A stretch of DNA of 51,914 bases, taken from NCBI GenBank assembly GCA_006503475.1, contig RSEH01000301.1, positions 1-51,914 of the forward strand, in the 5' to 3' direction. Under the pieces are notes generated by a model. That model searched no databases, was not told the origin of the DNA, and saw nothing but the letters and a program-made list of their open reading frames with translations. Below, in pieces: positions 10,481 through 20,170 of the stretch; positions within the stretch are counted from its first letter, which is position 1, and the number at the start of each line of letters is the position of its first letter. Origin of the DNA: Stentor roeselii (lineage: Eukaryota; Ciliophora; Heterotrichea; Heterotrichida; Stentoridae). The translations under genes and the position numbers were made by a program.

Positions 10481-11962
10481 TTAAAAAGTCTTCAAAGGCT
10501 GCAAGTTATCATCATAAAGGGCACTTAAAGAAGGCAAAGGCTTATTATTTTTCCCAAACTGCTGCAAGATTTTCGCAGCTTTTCCCGCAATAGAATTATT
10601 TGTCATAAAATCCGATTCAACATTGACAGGAATTTCTTTATTCAAGTTATCACTTTTAATTTTAAACTTTGTGATTTTATTCAAAGTTCTTTTCAAAGGA
10701 CTGACAGATTTATACCCAATAGAGTTGCTGATGGTGCTTTGAACTCCAAGCATAAGTTTCGTATTATTGCTTTGACTAAGATTAGGAAAAGTCTCATTTG
10801 ACCTTCTTCGCGCCCTGATACTTTTCGCGTCGCTGAGATATTCCTGCACTTTTTTCGATTTAATTTTGGTCCTTCTTAGTTCATCTCGAGTCCTTGCAAG
10901 TTTTTCAGCAAGTGCACTTGCAATATTCTGACTTTTCGTGATATCATTCAAGTGAAGTTTAATCTGTTTGTCTAGCTTTACCCGTTCCTGTTCTTTTTTT
11001 ATAAGTAACTTGTTATAAGCTGCTTTATTCTTTAACATTGCGAACTCGATTTCTCTTCCTTGCTTCTTAAGAAGTCTTTTTCTTTTCTTCTCCTGCTCCA
11101 TCAAAATAAGGTTCTCGACACGGTTTTGTTCTTGAATTTCTAAATGTTTTAATTCATTTCTTATCGTTTGAGCCTCGCCATATCTTTCATTAACAGCGAC
11201 GAGTTTTTCTCTAACTTGTAAATTTTTTAAAATGGCTTTTGGCTTGATTCTATTTAAAACTTACTTCGAAATTTCAGCTTCTTTTTCCAGTTCTTTGTTA
11301 AGTTCTTCTCGTTGTTGTTGATGCATGTCTTGAATCTGGTTCATTTTATTTTGACAGTCTTCTTCGAACTCTTGAAAACGATTTTCCCAGTCATTTAGAA
11401 ATTTTTTTAACTTGTCTTCGCCGATGTCGTGATAAGCGTTTATTTCTTTTTTTTGGTTTCGGGCTCTGAGAATGCGTTGGTAGCTGTTGATGTCGTCTTC
11501 TAACAGTCGGATGCCTTTCATGATGTCTTTGAATAAGTTGTATTCGTGAACTCGGCAAAGGTCTTCAGAACAAAGTTGCATTCTTTCCTTGATTGTTGAA
11601 AATATCATGATTTGCTCGTCTTCGTTTAAGAACCCGTCCTCGTCTTCGTCTAGCAGGTCGAGAATGTCTTCGACGTTGCGGACTAGGAGAAGTTCTGTTA
11701 GGTTTTTCCCTTGCTTGTCCATCAGGATCTTTAGAGCTGCGTCGTTTAGACTGCCTTCTTTCTTGTAGTCAGCGATTTGTAGCGCTTGCCAGATTTCCTT
11801 GCATTTCTGCTGAGCGTCAAGAAGAGGACGCGCCTCACTCAGGACTTTCAGCCTTGTCTGGGCATTGACAGTAGACGAGAAGTTAGTATGAGCTGTTGCA
11901 AGTCTTTTTATCGTTGTTTCATCAACTGTTTTCGTTTTCATATTTACAATAACTCCTACCAT
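10481..11962 (-). CDS. EF-hand and coiled-coil protein (two exons)
   Basis: Two open frames (11962-11265 and 11249-10481) are joined by removing a 15-nt intron that carries the only in-frame stop, giving 488 residues. A canonical EF-hand calcium loop lies at residues 105-116 (D105, D107, D109, G110, L112, E116), preceded by a degenerate one (DYKKEGSLND near 65-74). The remainder is a long charged coiled coil (Lys/Glu/Gln-rich) to about residue 380, then a basic Ser/Asn-rich tail. This suggests a calcium-responsive cytoskeletal or basal-body protein; I cannot name an orthologue. The first Met is 1 nt after the stop of the adenylate-kinase gene; a second Met (11941) is an alternative start and would leave a slightly longer leader. 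Confidence 0.82.
11250..11264 (-). other. 15-nt intron in the EF-hand gene
   Basis: On the coding strand it reads GTAAGTTTTAAATAG. It contains an in-frame TAA, and removal restores one continuous coiled-coil frame (phase 2 junction). Confidence 0.9.
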
Positions 11963-11963
11963 C

Positions 11964-12617
11964 TTAAGAACTACTTATTGAATGATGTTTCCTTCTCGAT
12001 TCGATTTCATGTATAAGTCTATTCAGATCATTGACCCCTTGAAGTAAAGGAAATTCTAAAAATCTTTCTTTATTTGAGTAGTACTTTAAAAGATCCTCGC
12101 GATAAACTTTGAATTGAAAAAACCTTTTCTTAAATGAACGTTGTTCATCACTTTTCCTACGAGTGAGACTGGAACTACAAATAGGGCAAGTTGAGTTGAT
12201 ATCAGGGGAAATATTAGGCAATGAGTAGTTTTCGTAATTAAAAAACGAGTTGCAGAAGGATTTGCAACATTTTTGGCAAATTTGACGAAGTTTCGACTTT
12301 TCGTATAAGAGCGGCTCTGGCTGGTTCAGAAGGACTAAAAGATCGTAGTTCAAAAAGTTTCCTTCCATAAAGAGCAACTGGTTTAAGTTACGCGGAAAGC
12401 CGACAATGATGAAACCTTCTTCGGCAGGCATACTTTTTAGTTCTTTGCTTAAACTTGACCAGATCCCTGCGTCGGCGGTAGAAGAGGACAAGAGCCTTGA
12501 AGAGTCAGGGAAAAGGACTGGAACTTGATAGTGATTTGATAGACTAAACAGGGTTTACAGCGTCGACATTGTCGTCTTTCCTACACAGGGAGGACCTACT
12601 ATTAAAAGACGAATCAT
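11964..12617 (-). CDS. Adenylate/nucleoside-monophosphate kinase-like, zinc-type LID (two exons)
   Basis: Exon 1 (12617-12559) and exon 2 (12543-11964) join over a 15-nt intron to give 212 residues, the usual adenylate kinase length. The first exon supplies the P-loop GPPCVGKTT (residues 8-16; K14, T15). The NMP-binding arginine is R71 in GFPRN. The LID has four cysteines, C109-x2-C112 and C139-x2-C142, the zinc-binding pattern of many bacterial adenylate kinases, followed by R149, D152 and R160 at the expected spacing; the first Asp of the usual Asp pair is Ser151. The enzyme class transfers phosphate between ATP and AMP. TAA lies directly before the start ATG, so the start is firm. The NMP-binding part is divergent, so substrate is uncertain. 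Confidence 0.85.
12544..12558 (-). other. 15-nt intron in the adenylate kinase gene
   Basis: On the coding strand it reads GTAAACCCTGTTTAG. It separates the P-loop exon from the rest, carries an in-frame TAA, and its removal gives an uninterrupted kinase. Confidence 0.93.
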
Positions 12618-13447
12618 TTAGGATTATTAGAATGGATGTAAAAGATTTATTGATGGAAGGGTAAGGGATTAGAATTGTTGGATGGAGATATTTTAAGAAA
12701 GATTTTGTGATGGAAAATAATGCTTTGATTTTACTTGAATTCGATGGAGGAATTATTATGACTGGAAAGTGCTGATTTATTTATTGATTTGGATAATTAG
12801 TAGAAATTTCTGTATAGATATTTCTTGATATCTTCCAAGAACTACTAAACCTCGAGTTAGATTCATTCAGTCTTTCTGTATTAATAAGTGTTAAAAAAAG
12901 TAACTGCTTGAATAAAGTCCAGAAATCCTAAGCATTCCTTAAATTCTCTCTAAAGTCTCTAAGATCCTTCATAAACTACAAGAAACTTCACCAATCTCAA
13001 GAAACATTCACCCTTATACACAGTCTCATCCTAATCCTTCTACTTCTCAACACCAATAAATCCAAATCATCAAGCACATAAAATCCACCTCCAATTTTCA
13101 TCAGTAGTACAAACCAATCTCTCCAAAATCATGAAAATCTTCCAAATTCTACTATTTTCTAAATGACTTCCCAAGTAGTGAGAGAGTCATCGTTCTTTAA
13201 ATTTTAATAAAAAATTCTCACAAAAATTTCGAATAAATTTTTCAAAAACCCTGAAAAAACCCTAGAATCCTTTCAACAAACAAAAAAAAATCCTAATCCA
13301 AACACTTCAACTTTTCTTTTTCCTTAAAAACTTTCCAAAAATTTCAACATCAAAAAATCAAGTTTTTTTTCTTGAGTCTTTTCAAACATATAGCATCTCA
13401 ACATAGTTATTCCTCAAAATGACTAATTTTTAGCCATTAATATATAA
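12618..13447. other. AT-rich intergenic region
   Basis: It lies between two divergent genes. I see no ORF, RNA gene or repeat. The part near 13200-13400 is dominated by A and T runs. Confidence 0.5.
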
Positions 13448-14119
13448 ATGTGCTTACGAGACGGATCTTTACCCGTATGCAATCATCCTGAATGTTTAGT
13501 TTTTCTTGGAAGTTTTTCAAGCACAGGCCAGTTCCAGACAAATAAAATGCTTGAGACTTTGACTTCCTTGTTGATTGGCAGACAAAGCATCCTTTCGAGT
13601 CTTTATGACTCGACAAGACTTTTGCTTGACCGAACAGAAAGTTTGAGGTCGGTGAAGAGTAAAGAAAACAACGAGAAGCCGCTTATCGACCACCCGTTTT
13701 TATCAATCAAAAGCCTTGAACTTAGACTGGTACCCACTCAGATGCCGGCTTCTATGGTTTATAAGGAAAAAGGGTTCGATTTGACTTTTCAGGTCTTTGA
13801 CTCTTGTCAAACTGCCGTGGAAATTAAGGAAATATTTAAGGTTAAACTTTTTACGAGTGAAAACCCTCCGAAATTGTTAAAACTTAATATTTCGTCGAAG
13901 AGAATTATGAGAGGGACTCTTGAAAGCTTTATGAATGATAAAAGAATGGTCCAATTTGAAAATATAGTCATCAATGAAGTGAGTTCTCATTACATTAATG
14001 AAACTTTCACACTTGTTGTCTGTTGTGAGAATAGCAGTGTTCAACCGTTTGTGCTGGAGAACTTGAACGTGAGAGCCCGAAATTTTCATAAAAAGCAAAA
14101 GGTCATAATTAAAGCTTAA
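13448..14119 (+). CDS. Unknown 223-residue protein, helical N-terminus and beta-rich C-terminus
   Basis: I do not recognise a named family. Residues 1-75 contain a helix (MLETLTSLLIGRQSILSSLY) with Leu-rich heptads. Residues 85-220 look like an immunoglobulin-like or other beta-sandwich domain: alternating hydrophobic strands SIKSLELRLV, FDLTFQVF, IFKVKLFTSE, FENIVINEVSSHY, FTLVVCCE and VLENLNVRAR. The EVSSHY and NVRAR motifs look like conserved signature positions. No signal peptide or membrane segment. The frame is intact and ends in TAA. Function unknown. Confidence 0.72.
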   Translation: MCLRDGSLPVCNHPECLVFLGSFSSTGQFQTNKMLETLTSLLIGRQSILSSLYDSTRLLLDRTESLRSVKSKENNEKPLIDHPFLSIKSLELRLVPTQMPASMVYKEKGFDLTFQVFDSCQTAVEIKEIFKVKLFTSENPPKLLKLNISSKRIMRGTLESFMNDKRMVQFENIVINEVSSHYINETFTLVVCCENSSVQPFVLENLNVRARNFHKKQKVIIKA

Positions 14120-15268
14120 AAATATAATAAGAATATATGATTAGACTTGGGAATTCATCGATATTATATGGGAAAGTAAACTATATAGATGATTTAATTC
14201 TAGAATTTTTTCGGATTATGAAGGCAACCTGAATCCCTTAAATTTTATATTATAGGTTAAGGGAAAGAATGATTTTTTTTATATAATTCTTTGAATTTTA
14301 TTTAATTGGCTTTATTATTAATTGAATTTGGGAGCTTCAATAGTTGTTAAGATTTAGGATTATATTCTTTATGCTGTTCAAGCTTTAAATTTACTTTAAT
14401 GTTTTAATGTTACTGACAAGAATTCGGAGATGACCTTTAGCTAAGATAGAATCATTATTTTTTACATTGAAGGGATTTCTGCCAGGTTTTAAATAAACTT
14501 TGATAAAATTGACTAAATTGTAAATTTCGATATTTTAGGTAATTTATTCAGATATATATCAGTAAGAACAGCAGAAAACCTGGAAATTAGTTAATTTATT
14601 CAGATATATATAAAGAAGAACAGCAGAAAAACTAGAAATTAGGATTCCGATTTATATTTTACATGCATTTTACTTGAATTTAATGGAAAATAACTAATTT
14701 TTATCATTTTATTTACAGGATTATTGTTAGTCTTTAAATATTTAAGTTATAGTTTCTACTGATAAATCTTTTCATCCAGAATAATTAATTTAAAATATTT
14801 CTTGAATGATTCAGGATTAAACTTTACTGCGAATTCACTTATTTCTTTTAAGTTCAGATCAACAAAACTTAAATCTTTTGAAATTGATCAGGCCAATAAT
14901 TGATTCAAAATGATTTGAGAATAAACCTTGATAAATAACTTACAAAATATTTATTCGTTTGAAAAATCGTAATTAAGTGCTTTTGTTTTGTATAAAAATA
15001 AAGTTAATAATCCAAATTTTCATTCACTTCTCTAAATTACCTTAATTCAATCTTCTCATAACAAATTCCAAATAACTCAAAATACTTATCCAAAAAACTT
15101 TAATTCTTTGATGAAAATCTCATAAAAAAATCCTTTGACTAATTCTTTAATGATATTCTTTAAAAACATTCTAGAAGCCCAAAACCAAAAATCCAAAATT
15201 CTTGAAATTAATTTTTCCAAACCCAATCAAAATCTGAAATCTATCAATCATAGCCAATTCTAAATTAT
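14120..15268. other. AT-rich intergenic region
   Basis: It contains a two-copy 52-nt tandem duplication (14540-14642) and nothing else I can support. Confidence 0.5.
14540..14642. repeat. Two-copy 52-nt tandem duplication
   Basis: Copies at 14540-14590 and 14592-14642 share TAATTTATTCAGATATATAT at the start, AAGAACAGCAGAAAA in the middle and GAAATTAG at the end, with only a few substitutions. A recent local duplication. Confidence 0.85.
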
Positions 15269-15733
15269 TTAAAAAATACAATTCATGCACCCTCCAAGGC
15301 CAATATCTTTTTCATACTCAATAAGTTGTTTACGAAATCCTTGATTCGGTTTAGCCTGAGGGTGTCTTTTCTTTAAAACATCAAAAGCTTTTTGAAATTT
15401 CAGCCTCTGGGCCTTCATAAAGTAACTAATGACGATTGTGACTGACCTTGAAATCGCTTGAGCACAATGAACCAGAACTCGACCCTTTTGAGTTCCTTTG
15501 AAGATGAACAAGTACGCTTCTTCAAAGTGGTCTTTAATTGGATAAGTTGAAATGTCTTCGATTTTTAGGTGCTTGTAAGTGATTCGGTCGGTAAATTTGC
15601 AGGAAAGTTCAGTACCGCATACTAGGACGTGAGTTATATTGTGCTGAAGTAACACGTTTAAATTTAGAGAGGACAGATAGTCTCCGATGTACAGGTTCTT
15701 GCCAACGATCTTCAAGCTCTCAAAGTTTGACAT
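15269..15733 (-). CDS. Dual-specificity protein phosphatase
   Basis: A compact 154-residue phosphatase consisting of only the DSP catalytic domain. It opens with LYIGDYLSS (residues 14-22), as in atypical DSPs, has a candidate general acid Asp60 in KIEDIS, and the active-site loop VHCAQAISRS with Cys90 and Arg96. The typical Gly in HCxxGxSR is Ala here (HCAQAISRS), an unusual change; the Cys, Arg and following Ser are kept, so activity is plausible. The second signature helix HPQAKPNQGF near 124-133 fits the family. There is no targeting domain, but the C-terminus is Cys-containing (GGCMNCIF). Substrate unknown. TAA stop. Confidence 0.92.
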   Translation of the reverse strand: MSNFESLKIVGKNLYIGDYLSSLNLNVLLQHNITHVLVCGTELSCKFTDRITYKHLKIEDISTYPIKDHFEEAYLFIFKGTQKGRVLVHCAQAISRSVTIVISYFMKAQRLKFQKAFDVLKKRHPQAKPNQGFRKQLIEYEKDIGLGGCMNCIF

Positions 15734-16451
15734 TATTAGCCTTAATGGATGGGAATAATTGGAGTAAACTTATATTTTGAAAATTATGGGTTTTTGAGAG
15801 ATAAGATTATTTTTTTTGGGTTTTTCGTAGGAGTTTTAGAATGGTTGTTGGAAGGAGGATTTTGGGACTTGAGGTTTAGGATTTTTCTGGGATTTACTGG
15901 TTTTTTAGACAGTATTTTAGAATGAGGTGGATGGTTTATTTGGGATTTACTGGTTTTTTAGACAGTATTTTAGACTTAGCTTTGGATCATTTAAGGGAAA
16001 CTTGAATGATAACGAGTTTATTGGTCTTTAACTATAAACATGAGAAAATAAACTTGATTAGGCACCCTGATTTTATTATTGTTAATTTATTAGTTTAAGA
16101 TGAATTAATTATTTCCATAACTCTTGAATTAAACCCTCACATTTCTGTATAAGTTCATATTCGAATCCTTAAATTCTTTCAAATAAATCCATTCCTCAAT
16201 TCAAAATGATGGCCAACTTATACTTAAATATTTTTCCCATTTGCAATACCTTTAACATTTTTCATATCCATCTGAAATCATTAACAAAATTCAATTTTTG
16301 CCTCAGAAGATCACCTAAACCAATCCAAATAAAAAATCCTTCCCCTTAACAATAAATTTTTAAAATTCCTAAAATAAAAGAAATCTTTTCAATAAACCCT
16401 TTCCTCCTCTCAATATTCTTAAGACCGTATCTAATTCAAATTATCTCTACC
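15734..16451. other. AT-rich intergenic region
   Basis: No gene seen. It contains a 33-nt direct repeat, listed separately. Confidence 0.5.
15889..15974. repeat. 33-nt direct repeat, two copies
   Basis: GGGATTTACTGGTTTTTTAG and the following 13 nt occur identically at 15889-15921 and 15942-15974, a period of 53 nt. They lie upstream of the phosphatase start. Confidence 0.85.
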
Positions 16452-16754
16452 CTAATAACTAGGTGGGGCAATTGTCTTCGCTACCTTGGTAAAAAAGGTG
16501 ATTATCAAAACAGTAGCTATAATCGGATGTCTCATTGTGAAAGGCAAATACGCTGAGGTCAATCTTTCGTTTATAAAGCTACCTGGTCGATTTTTCAATA
16601 AACTATAAAGTCCGAATCTTCCAAGTCTTCTGAAGTTTTCAGGAACGTAGTTGAATAGTCCTCTCGGCTGACGATCTTTAAAGCCTTGTAAGTTTTCTCG
16701 AACATTTTTCTCGAATTCGGCCTGATTCATCGGTTTGAGCTCTTTATCCTCCAT
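16452..16754 (-). CDS. Small single-pass membrane protein
   Basis: A 100-residue protein of unknown family. The N-terminal 50 residues are charged and hydrophilic. One hydrophobic segment (about residues 71-89, around IIATVLIITFF) could span a membrane, followed by a short basic/proline tail ending in APPSY. The size and shape resemble small mitochondrial inner-membrane or tail-anchored proteins, but this is inference. Composition is coding-like, the frame is intact, and there is a TAG stop. No homologue recognised. Confidence 0.62.
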   Translation of the reverse strand: MEDKELKPMNQAEFEKNVRENLQGFKDRQPRGLFNYVPENFRRLGRFGLYSLLKNRPGSFINERLTSAYLPFTMRHPIIATVLIITFFTKVAKTIAPPSY

Positions 16755-17540
16755 TTATTAATCATACTAAGACTCGGACTCACTCTGGCTTGGTCTTGGA
16801 AAAGTTGATTTTTTTGGAAGATAAAGCTGAAGGATTTAAAGAGATTTGGTTTTTTTAGAATATAGTGAAAATTGGTTGAGGTTAAGAGTAAGTTTGATAA
16901 TATTTGGTCGGTATTTTTATGCTGGCTTATTTGAATTTAGTTAAAATGACCCGTCTCTGCACTTCGATTTCATAAGACACTTCAATTCTATCAGACCCTC
17001 CAATTCTATCAGCCCTGAAAAGCGATACCAAGCCATTCAACATTGAAAAAACATTAACAAGTATGATAAAAAACATTCTTCACCACCAAATCTCTCAGTC
17101 TCGTTATGATAAACAATTTGCATTCTCTATGCTTCCAATCAAAAACAATAACCAATATCGACTTATCCATCATCCAACACTGATCATAAAGTATTTTTTC
17201 CTTTCAAAGGCTCTTTTTTCCAATCCAAAACCACCCAACGAAATACTCAGCCTTTCTTTCTTCACGACTCAATCAGATATCTAATCCTCGACCACTTAAG
17301 CAACTCGACCCTTTCACTATAAAAAAAAATCTCAAAGTCAAAATGATATTCAAAACTTAATCCCACACCTTCACACAATTTCTAAGAAAAAGACAAACAC
17401 CTTGAAATCTCCAATCATCAACTAAAAACTCTAAAAACTTCAACAAAAAATAAAACAAAAATTCTAAAACTTTCCAAGTCATTCAAGACAACCAAAATTT
17501 TTCTTAACTCAGACAAAACAAACTGTGAATATTTAATTAA
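16755..17540. other. AT-rich intergenic region
   Basis: A 73-codon open frame at 17063-17284 has a low-complexity translation and I do not call it a gene. No other feature seen. Confidence 0.5.
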
Positions 17541-18344
17541 TTAACAACTTGTAAGACTTTCGAAGATTTTTTCAATATTTTTGATTAACTCTGGAAGAGG
17601 TTTATATTCAAGTCGGTACTTTTTCTCTTTTTCCATATCAGCCAAGGACTGTTTCACTTTCAAGATTTTTTCCTGATCAATTTCTTGACTTTCAGCTTGA
17701 GTCAAACTAGCAGCCATGGCTTTTTTCAAATCTTCTTCTTCATCATCATTTCCATATCCAGCAAAAGTGACAATTTTTTCAGGTCGTGATTTGCAATCAA
17801 CTCTAATTTTCACATTATCATAAAATTCCAGTTCATTTAAACTTTTTCCATTTTCATTCAAAAGCTGGTCATTTCCATTTGCAAAAACCATTCGAAATTT
17901 ACATTTATACCCCGTGAGTTTTAACTTTTTCTGTACACGAGTCTTGAACTGGAATAAAGAGTACCAAAGAGGGACTTGAATACAGTGAGTATTGTATTGT
18001 TCTATTGAAACCACGGTAGTGATATGAGAGAAGTCTGGTTGATTGTTGAGTACAAAAGCGATTCTCTTTACGTCGTATTTGTACCAGTTCTTCAATCGTC
18101 TCCAAGTGACTTTAGTCAGATAAATGTAGTCCTCTGGGTTTGGGTTTGATAAGTTTATGCTTGAATTCGTTATTTGGCCTGGTTCTCTTCCGAAACTTGT
18201 GGAGTAGTAACCTGAATACTCACACCATTGAAGCCACCAGGACTTGGAGATCAGGTAGACCACTGAAATTGTTGAGGGGAATGGAGGGTGCAATGGGGGA
18301 GACTCGTGGATAAATTGAAGACGGTATTGTCTTTGATCTGACAT
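17541..18344 (-). CDS. DUSP domain, ubiquitin-like and UIM protein without USP catalytic domain
   Basis: 267 residues. Residues about 25-115 match the DUSP domain found at the N-terminus of ubiquitin-specific proteases: VYLISKSWWLQWCEY, then the PG signature in REPGQITN near 54-60. Residues about 120-185 resemble the ubiquitin-like segment that follows DUSP in USP4/11/15 (GKSLNELEFYDNVKIRV). Residues 200-217 fit a ubiquitin-interacting motif, with acidic EEEDL, then an AMAASL core and a following acidic residue. No Cys or His boxes of a protease are present and the protein ends soon after, so it is probably a ubiquitin-binding adaptor. The ATG is 2 nt from the stop of the deformylase gene, same strand. 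Confidence 0.75.
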   Translation of the reverse strand: MSDQRQYRLQFIHESPPLHPPFPSTISVVYLISKSWWLQWCEYSGYYSTSFGREPGQITNSSINLSNPNPEDYIYLTKVTWRRLKNWYKYDVKRIAFVLNNQPDFSHITTVVSIEQYNTHCIQVPLWYSLFQFKTRVQKKLKLTGYKCKFRMVFANGNDQLLNENGKSLNELEFYDNVKIRVDCKSRPEKIVTFAGYGNDDEEEDLKKAMAASLTQAESQEIDQEKILKVKQSLADMEKEKKYRLEYKPLPELIKNIEKIFESLTSC

Positions 18345-18346
18345 TA

Positions 18347-19141
18347 TTATTCAGGTTTAGAGGAAATGTCTAGAGAATTTATAAGGTCTATATGAAATTC
18401 TTCTTCGAAATCGTCGTCGGCTATTGTTTCTATGAAGTAATCGCGTTTTGAATCGTACTTGTCGGCTTTTTTCTTAAATTCTGGGTCAGTAATATACCTA
18501 TCTTCAAGTATCCTAATCATCTCTTCTAATTTCCTTTTATACCTACCGATCACCTCATCAACTTCCGGGTACTTCTCCGAATCAACACATTCAATCATCC
18601 CAAGGTTAACCAAAAACGAGCTGATTAAAATTCCCTCAAGATGATCATTTTCATGTAAAAAGACCCTAGCCTTGAACCCTTCCATCATTTCTTCTCGATA
18701 TTCTCCATCAACAGTCAAGTACTCAGCACGAACAACACAATGTCTCGGCACTTTCGCCCTAACAAAAGGAACAGAAGGACAAACTTCAAACTCTTCAGTG
18801 ATCGGTTCAGCGACTTCTAACACCCTAGGATTCAAAAAGACTTGATAATCATTTCCAGAGTACCCAGTCCAAATTCCAGCTTTCAAGTCTTTATGAATAA
18901 CAAAAGCAGCGGGTGTTAAATTCACATTGTTGCAAGATAAAGAGACCAGTCCATGAAACTTCGCAGTTTGAATCAACGAAGGAACTAAAAAATCTGAAAT
19001 TTTTTTCGTGATTGAAATAATCGACGATGCAGCCTCATCAAGTTTACAGTCTTCTAAGTCTCTTAAAGTCGAGATTTGAAGAACTTGAGGATTTAGTTTG
19101 TGTCTTATCAGTCTTTCTGAGAATTTCTTCAGATGTGACAT
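18347..19141 (-). CDS. Divergent peptide deformylase
   Basis: A 264-residue metalloenzyme of the peptide deformylase family, which removes the formyl group from nascent organelle proteins. Motif 3 is intact, HENDH at residues 163-167 (two metal His, catalytic Glu164). Motif 2, normally EGCLS, is EVCPS with the metal ligand Cys121 kept. Motif 1, normally GxGxAAxQ, is strongly altered (FHGLVSLSCNN, near 63-72), with Asn in place of Gln. A charged C-terminal tail of about 60 residues is beyond the catalytic core. The altered motif 1 makes activity uncertain; the metal site looks functional. A mitochondrial location is expected but no clear presequence is visible. Its start is 6 bp from the start of the divergent gene. 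Confidence 0.83.
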   Translation of the reverse strand: MSHLKKFSERLIRHKLNPQVLQISTLRDLEDCKLDEAASSIISITKKISDFLVPSLIQTAKFHGLVSLSCNNVNLTPAAFVIHKDLKAGIWTGYSGNDYQVFLNPRVLEVAEPITEEFEVCPSVPFVRAKVPRHCVVRAEYLTVDGEYREEMMEGFKARVFLHENDHLEGILISSFLVNLGMIECVDSEKYPEVDEVIGRYKRKLEEMIRILEDRYITDPEFKKKADKYDSKRDYFIETIADDDFEEEFHIDLINSLDISSKPE

Positions 19142-19147
19142 CTTATA

Positions 19148-20170
19148 ATGCAGAAAATCAAGGAATTTCTTGATAAAGACAGAGACTTTAAAGAGATTCT
19201 CCCTGACTTGTCGAAAAATTTCATGAAAACTGTTGAAAAAACTTCAGAAATTTTAAAAGATTTCCTTGATCATGACCCGAATCGACCGAAAACTCTTGAA
19301 TCTGGAAGAATCTTGGAAATGACTGCGAAAATTCAAGAGATTCGTCTGGAAGTTCTGAAAAACCAGTTTTCAGGAGACCATTCTTTTGACCTCAGCTCTT
19401 TCGAGTCCTTAACTCGAGAAATCATTGAAAAAACCTGGTCAGCTCTTCACTTCCTTCCTTCCGAGGTCTTTTCACAGGTAAAGGAAAAAATCATAGAATG
19501 TCAATTAAAGACTTTTCAAGAACTTTTAAAACTTTTCGGTCTTTCCGCGTTACACCCAAAAGTTTTCAGAATTTCTAAAAATTTTCTAAATTTTTTTGGA
19601 AAAAAAAAAGAATCTGGAGGACTTTTAAGGTCTTTAGCGAAGTCGATAGGCAGTTCATCAGGAGATTTGATTCATGAATACCTGGAAAATTTCGAGATTA
19701 TTTCAAGTATTTTAAAAGACTTACAAGTTCTGACCTGTCAAGAAAATGTGACTCTTGGTCTTTGCAAGAAGAACTCAAAGAAAAAAATTGGAAATGGGCA
19801 TCAAAGACGTCATCATAAAGTCGTGATGAAAAAGACTGAGAATAAAATCTTGAAATCAATGACTTTAGATGAAGACTCAAAAGTTGATTTGAATTTTTTA
19901 GAAGGAAATTTGAAACTTTTGATTTTATATCTTCAGCAAAGTCCTTGCAAGGTAGTCGACTTGGACTTGCTTTTTAGTTTTAATATTGCAAGACTTGCTG
20001 AAGGTTTAAGATTTCTTGTAGTTGAAGTGATGTTTAACTACGTGGTTTTGTATAAAAAGCATTTCAAAAAAATCAGAAATGTTTTGAATGAGTTCAGCAG
20101 AGACTTGGACTTTCGATCTACTTGTAGGCGTTATTTGTTTATTCTAGAAAACTTAGTTAATGTTACTTAG
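19148..20170 (+). CDS. Unknown 340-residue helical protein
   Basis: No family recognised. The protein is mainly amphipathic helix, rich in Lys, Leu, Phe, with a basic patch (HQRRHHKVVMKK near residue 218-229) and no membrane segment or signal. The start ATG is 6 bp from the ATG of the divergent deformylase, so both must share a promoter or have overlapping leaders. Its 3' end overlaps the convergent Sfi1-like gene by 8 bp. The intact frame and coding composition support a real gene. A helical-repeat or cytoskeletal protein is possible. Confidence 0.72.
   Translation: MQKIKEFLDKDRDFKEILPDLSKNFMKTVEKTSEILKDFLDHDPNRPKTLESGRILEMTAKIQEIRLEVLKNQFSGDHSFDLSSFESLTREIIEKTWSALHFLPSEVFSQVKEKIIECQLKTFQELLKLFGLSALHPKVFRISKNFLNFFGKKKESGGLLRSLAKSIGSSSGDLIHEYLENFEIISSILKDLQVLTCQENVTLGLCKKNSKKKIGNGHQRRHHKVVMKKTENKILKSMTLDEDSKVDLNFLEGNLKLLILYLQQSPCKVVDLDLLFSFNIARLAEGLRFLVVEVMFNYVVLYKKHFKKIRNVLNEFSRDLDFRSTCRRYLFILENLVNVT

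Noticed and set aside
12140-12310. Zinc-finger gene suggested by CxxC pairs
   Set aside because: The four cysteines fall at the LID position of an adenylate kinase with P-loop and following Arg/Asp residues, so they are part of that enzyme.
17063-17284. 73-codon ORF upstream of the DUSP/UIM gene's end
   Set aside because: Composition like random AT-rich DNA, no domain, no neighbours in frame.
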